Source: Alistipes sp.
GTDB lineage: Bacteria > Bacteroidota > Bacteroidia > Bacteroidales > Rikenellaceae
Direction: 5' to 3'
DNA: 7,337 nt
Assembly: GCA_017391185.1 (NCBI GenBank)
Contig: JAFOZN010000127.1
Span: 1-7,337, forward strand
The notes under the pieces are model-generated. The model worked only from the letters and a program-made list of their open reading frames with translations, did not search any database and was not told where the DNA came from. Each line of letters begins with the position of its first letter. Positions within the stretch are counted from its first letter, which is position 1. Made by a program: the position numbers and the translations under genes. Shown here in pieces: positions 5,708 through 7,337 of the stretch.

Positions 5708-7003
5708 TTATCCCAAAATCTCAGCCTTTAGATCATGCTCAGAGTCGATTTCGCCCAATTTTACACGGCAGATTTTATTGATAAATCGCTTATCATACGG
5801 CACCTTAACTCGCACATAATTACCCGTATAGCCAAACATCATACCGCCACGCATCGTACTCTCGAACAATACCTCAGCCTCCTTGCCTTGATATTTTGAA
5901 CAAAACTCATAATGTAGTTCATCACACAACTCCTCCAGATGCTCCACGCGCTGCGAAGATATATACGAAGGCACCTTGTCGGGCATATCGACAGCTGGCG
6001 TGCCGGGGCGTTCAGAGAATGGGAAAATATGAAGAAACGAAGGTTTTAGACGAGCCAAAAGATCATACGTCTGGCGAAAATCCTCTTCACTCTCGCCAGG
6101 GAAACCAGTAATGACATCTATACCGATAAAAGCATCGGGCATCAGCGAGCGAATCTTCTCAATGCGCAAAGCAAACTTCTCCGAAGTGTAGCGTCTGCGC
6201 ATAAGACCAAGTATGCGATCCGAGCCACTCTGAAGCGGAATATGGAAGTGATGTTGAAATTTAGGTGAAGCGGCGCAAAACTCTATTATTTCGTCAGTTA
6301 TAAGATTAGGCTCGATAGAAGAAATACGAAAACGATCAATACCCTCAACCTGATTCAACGCCTTCAACAAATCTATAAACTTCTCACCCGTTGTACGACC
6401 AAAATCACCCGTATTAATACCCGTAATAACAATCTCTCTCAAACCCGTAGCAACCACAGCTTCGGCCTGCTTGACAATATCGGCAATGGGTATATTACGG
6501 CTCGATCCGCGAGCGTAATGGATAGTACAATATGCACACTTATAATCACAACCATCCTGCACCTTTAAGAACGAGCGCGTACGGTCTCCCGAAGAGAAGG
6601 CCGCAAAGAAGCGAGAAATCTCCTCGCAGTCACAATTATAGACTTGCGCCTTACCGCGCGAACTCAGCTCAACTACTCGTTGATATAAATCTCCTTTATC
6701 ATTGTTACCCAATACGATATCCACACCCTCTATCTGCGCTATATCATTGGCTTTAAGCTGTGCATAACACCCCGTCACAGCTATAATCGCACTCGGATTT
6801 CTGCGGTGTAATTTACGTATGAGATTACGACATTTCTTATCAGCATGCTCCGTCACAGAGCAACTATTAATCACGCATATATCGGCAGGCTCGTTTGCCC
6901 CAACTCTCTGGAATCCGCCCTGCTCAAATTGGCGAGCAATGGTAGAAGATTCAGAAAAATTGAGTTTACAACCCAAAGTATGAAAACTTACTCTACGATT
7001 CAT
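5708..7003 (-). CDS. mtaB: MtaB, tRNA t6A37 methylthiotransferase
   Basis: This 431-residue radical SAM enzyme adds a methylthio group at C2 of N6-threonylcarbamoyladenosine-37, making ms2t6A in tRNAs that read ANN codons, which supports decoding accuracy. The N-terminal UPF0004 domain (about 3-125) has Cys12 in the HTLGCKLN motif typical of MtaB, Cys48 in INSCSVTEHADKK and Cys79 in TGCYAQ; these hold the auxiliary 4Fe-4S cluster. The radical SAM domain carries the CxxxCxxC motif as CDYKCAYC (Cys152, 156, 159), followed by the ITGINTGDFG strand, IPLQSGSDRIL and the GIDVITGFPGESEEDF region. A C-terminal TRAM-type RNA-binding domain lies at about 370-430. Length and all six cluster cysteines are normal. 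HTLGCKLN and the HADKK signature separate it from MiaB and RimO. The start at 7003 places MNRRVSFHTLGC in the usual position. It is transcribed from its own divergent promoter region and looks monocistronic. Confidence 0.96.
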   Translation of the reverse strand: MNRRVSFHTLGCKLNFSESSTIARQFEQGGFQRVGANEPADICVINSCSVTEHADKKCRNLIRKLHRRNPSAIIAVTGCYAQLKANDIAQIEGVDIVLGNNDKGDLYQRVVELSSRGKAQVYNCDCEEISRFFAAFSSGDRTRSFLKVQDGCDYKCAYCTIHYARGSSRNIPIADIVKQAEAVVATGLREIVITGINTGDFGRTTGEKFIDLLKALNQVEGIDRFRISSIEPNLITDEIIEFCAASPKFQHHFHIPLQSGSDRILGLMRRRYTSEKFALRIEKIRSLMPDAFIGIDVITGFPGESEEDFRQTYDLLARLKPSFLHIFPFSERPGTPAVDMPDKVPSYISSQRVEHLEELCDELHYEFCSKYQGKEAEVLFESTMRGGMMFGYTGNYVRVKVPYDKRFINKICRVKLGEIDSEHDLKAEILG

Positions 7004-7023
7004 CTTTATAACTATTTAGTGTG

Positions 7024-7031
7024 CGAAGTTA
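7024..7031 (-). promoter_or_regulatory. Possible -7 promoter element of mtaB
   Basis: The minus strand reads TAACTTCG, seven of eight matches to TAnnTTTG. A T-run (CTTTTTC) lies about 20 bp upstream where a -33 TTTG-like box would be expected. The leader to the ATG at 7003 would be short, roughly 12-18 nt. The match is weaker than the other promoter elements in the window, so this is tentative. Confidence 0.4.
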
Positions 7032-7124
7032 AGAAAACTTGGCGTATTTGAGAAAAAGTTTTGCTCGAATCCTTCTTTTTGGGCAATTTTATCGCCACTT
7101 AGCAGTTTATTCTAACAAAAACAT

Positions 7125-7132
7125 TATCTTTG
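7125..7132 (+). promoter_or_regulatory. -7 promoter element of the LptF/LptG-type gene
   Basis: TATCTTTG on the plus strand matches the Bacteroidetes -7 consensus exactly. It sits 28 bp before the ATG at 7161, giving a leader of about 20 nt. No convincing TTTG box was found 19-21 bp upstream. Together with the minus-strand element at 7024-7031 it makes the 157-bp region 7004-7160 a divergent promoter region; nothing else was recognised there. Confidence 0.6.
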
Positions 7133-7160
7133 CAAGATAATAATGGTATATTGAACGCCA

Positions 7161-7337
7161 ATGCGCTTAAAAACAATACATAAATTAGTCCTAAAAGCCT
7201 ATCTGGGGCCACTATTGGTCACATTCTTCATCGTCATTTTTGTTTTGATGATGAATTTCGTGTGGCGTTACATTGATGAGCTTACGGGTAAAGGTCTCGA
7301 TGCGGGTGTCATAATAGAACTTATCGCATACGCCACC
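7161..7337 (+). CDS. LptF/LptG family permease (N-terminal 59 residues, cut by window edge)
   Basis: This is the beginning of a YjgP/YjgQ (LptF/LptG) family protein, the inner-membrane permease half of the LptB2FG transporter that extracts lipopolysaccharide and hands it to the Lpt bridge. The visible part starts MRLKTIHKLVLKAYLGPL, the short amphipathic helix common to the family, followed by the first membrane helix LLVTFFIVIFVLMMNFVWRY (about residues 18-37) and the IDELTGKGLDAGVIIELIAYA segment that leads to the second helix. The gene runs off the right edge, so LptF and LptG cannot be told apart. An in-frame ATG at 7143 is followed by a stop two codons later, which supports 7161 as the start. 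Its promoter element lies directly upstream. Confidence 0.86.
   Translation, partial: MRLKTIHKLVLKAYLGPLLVTFFIVIFVLMMNFVWRYIDELTGKGLDAGVIIELIAYAT

Noticed and set aside
5708..7003. MiaB or RimO as alternative identity for the methylthiotransferase
   Set aside because: The HTLGCKLN motif around Cys12 and the SVTEHADKK context after Cys48 are typical of the MtaB subgroup.
7143..7154. ATG at 7143 as start of the LptF/LptG-type gene
   Set aside because: It is in frame with 7161 but is followed by GTA TAT TGA, a stop after three codons.

Overview
The window looks like chromosomal DNA from a Bacteroidales bacterium. The signs are gene families with a Bacteroidetes flavour (a SPOR-domain secreted protein, DUF3828-like secreted protein, short-form NfeD next to FloA), weak or absent Shine-Dalgarno sequences, and several copies of the Bacteroidetes -7 promoter element TAnnTTTG (perfect TATCTTTG at 5652-5659 on the minus strand and 7125-7132 on the plus strand). 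A Rikenellaceae/Alistipes-like source is possible, but I cannot settle it from the sequence. I see no rRNA, tRNA, CRISPR array, transposase or phage gene. The genes are tightly packed, and all but the last are on the minus strand.

Read in the direction of transcription (high to low coordinates), the layout is as follows. A divergent intergenic region at 7004-7160 drives mtaB (tRNA t6A37 methylthiotransferase, minus) and a truncated LptF/LptG-type lipopolysaccharide export permease (plus, running off the right edge). Next, from a promoter at about 5652, comes a compact three-gene unit: a membrane sensor-like protein with a periplasmic helical domain and a HAMP-like segment but no output domain (4824-5624), a TrkH-type potassium channel/transporter subunit (3371-4816), and a secreted coiled-coil protein with two SPOR-like domains (1812-3374). 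The junctions are 7 bp apart and an ATGA overlap. After a 161-bp gap with its own promoter comes a secreted protein made of two diverged DUF3828-like repeats (799-1650). Last is a short NfeD membrane protein (264-725) followed 21 bp later by the start of FloA flotillin (1-242, cut by the window edge).

The most interesting part is the TrkH unit. The first pore loop reads TTTCAS where the family normally has TTTGAS, so the first of the four filter glycines is a cysteine. The second pore loop carries a CGTC (CxxC) just before its filter glycine. TrkA, the usual cytosolic gating partner, is not beside it; instead the gene lies between an output-less HAMP protein and a predicted peptidoglycan-binding protein. 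I propose, as inference only, that these three form an envelope-sensing potassium uptake module. The rest is largely housekeeping: tRNA modification, LPS transport and membrane-microdomain proteins.
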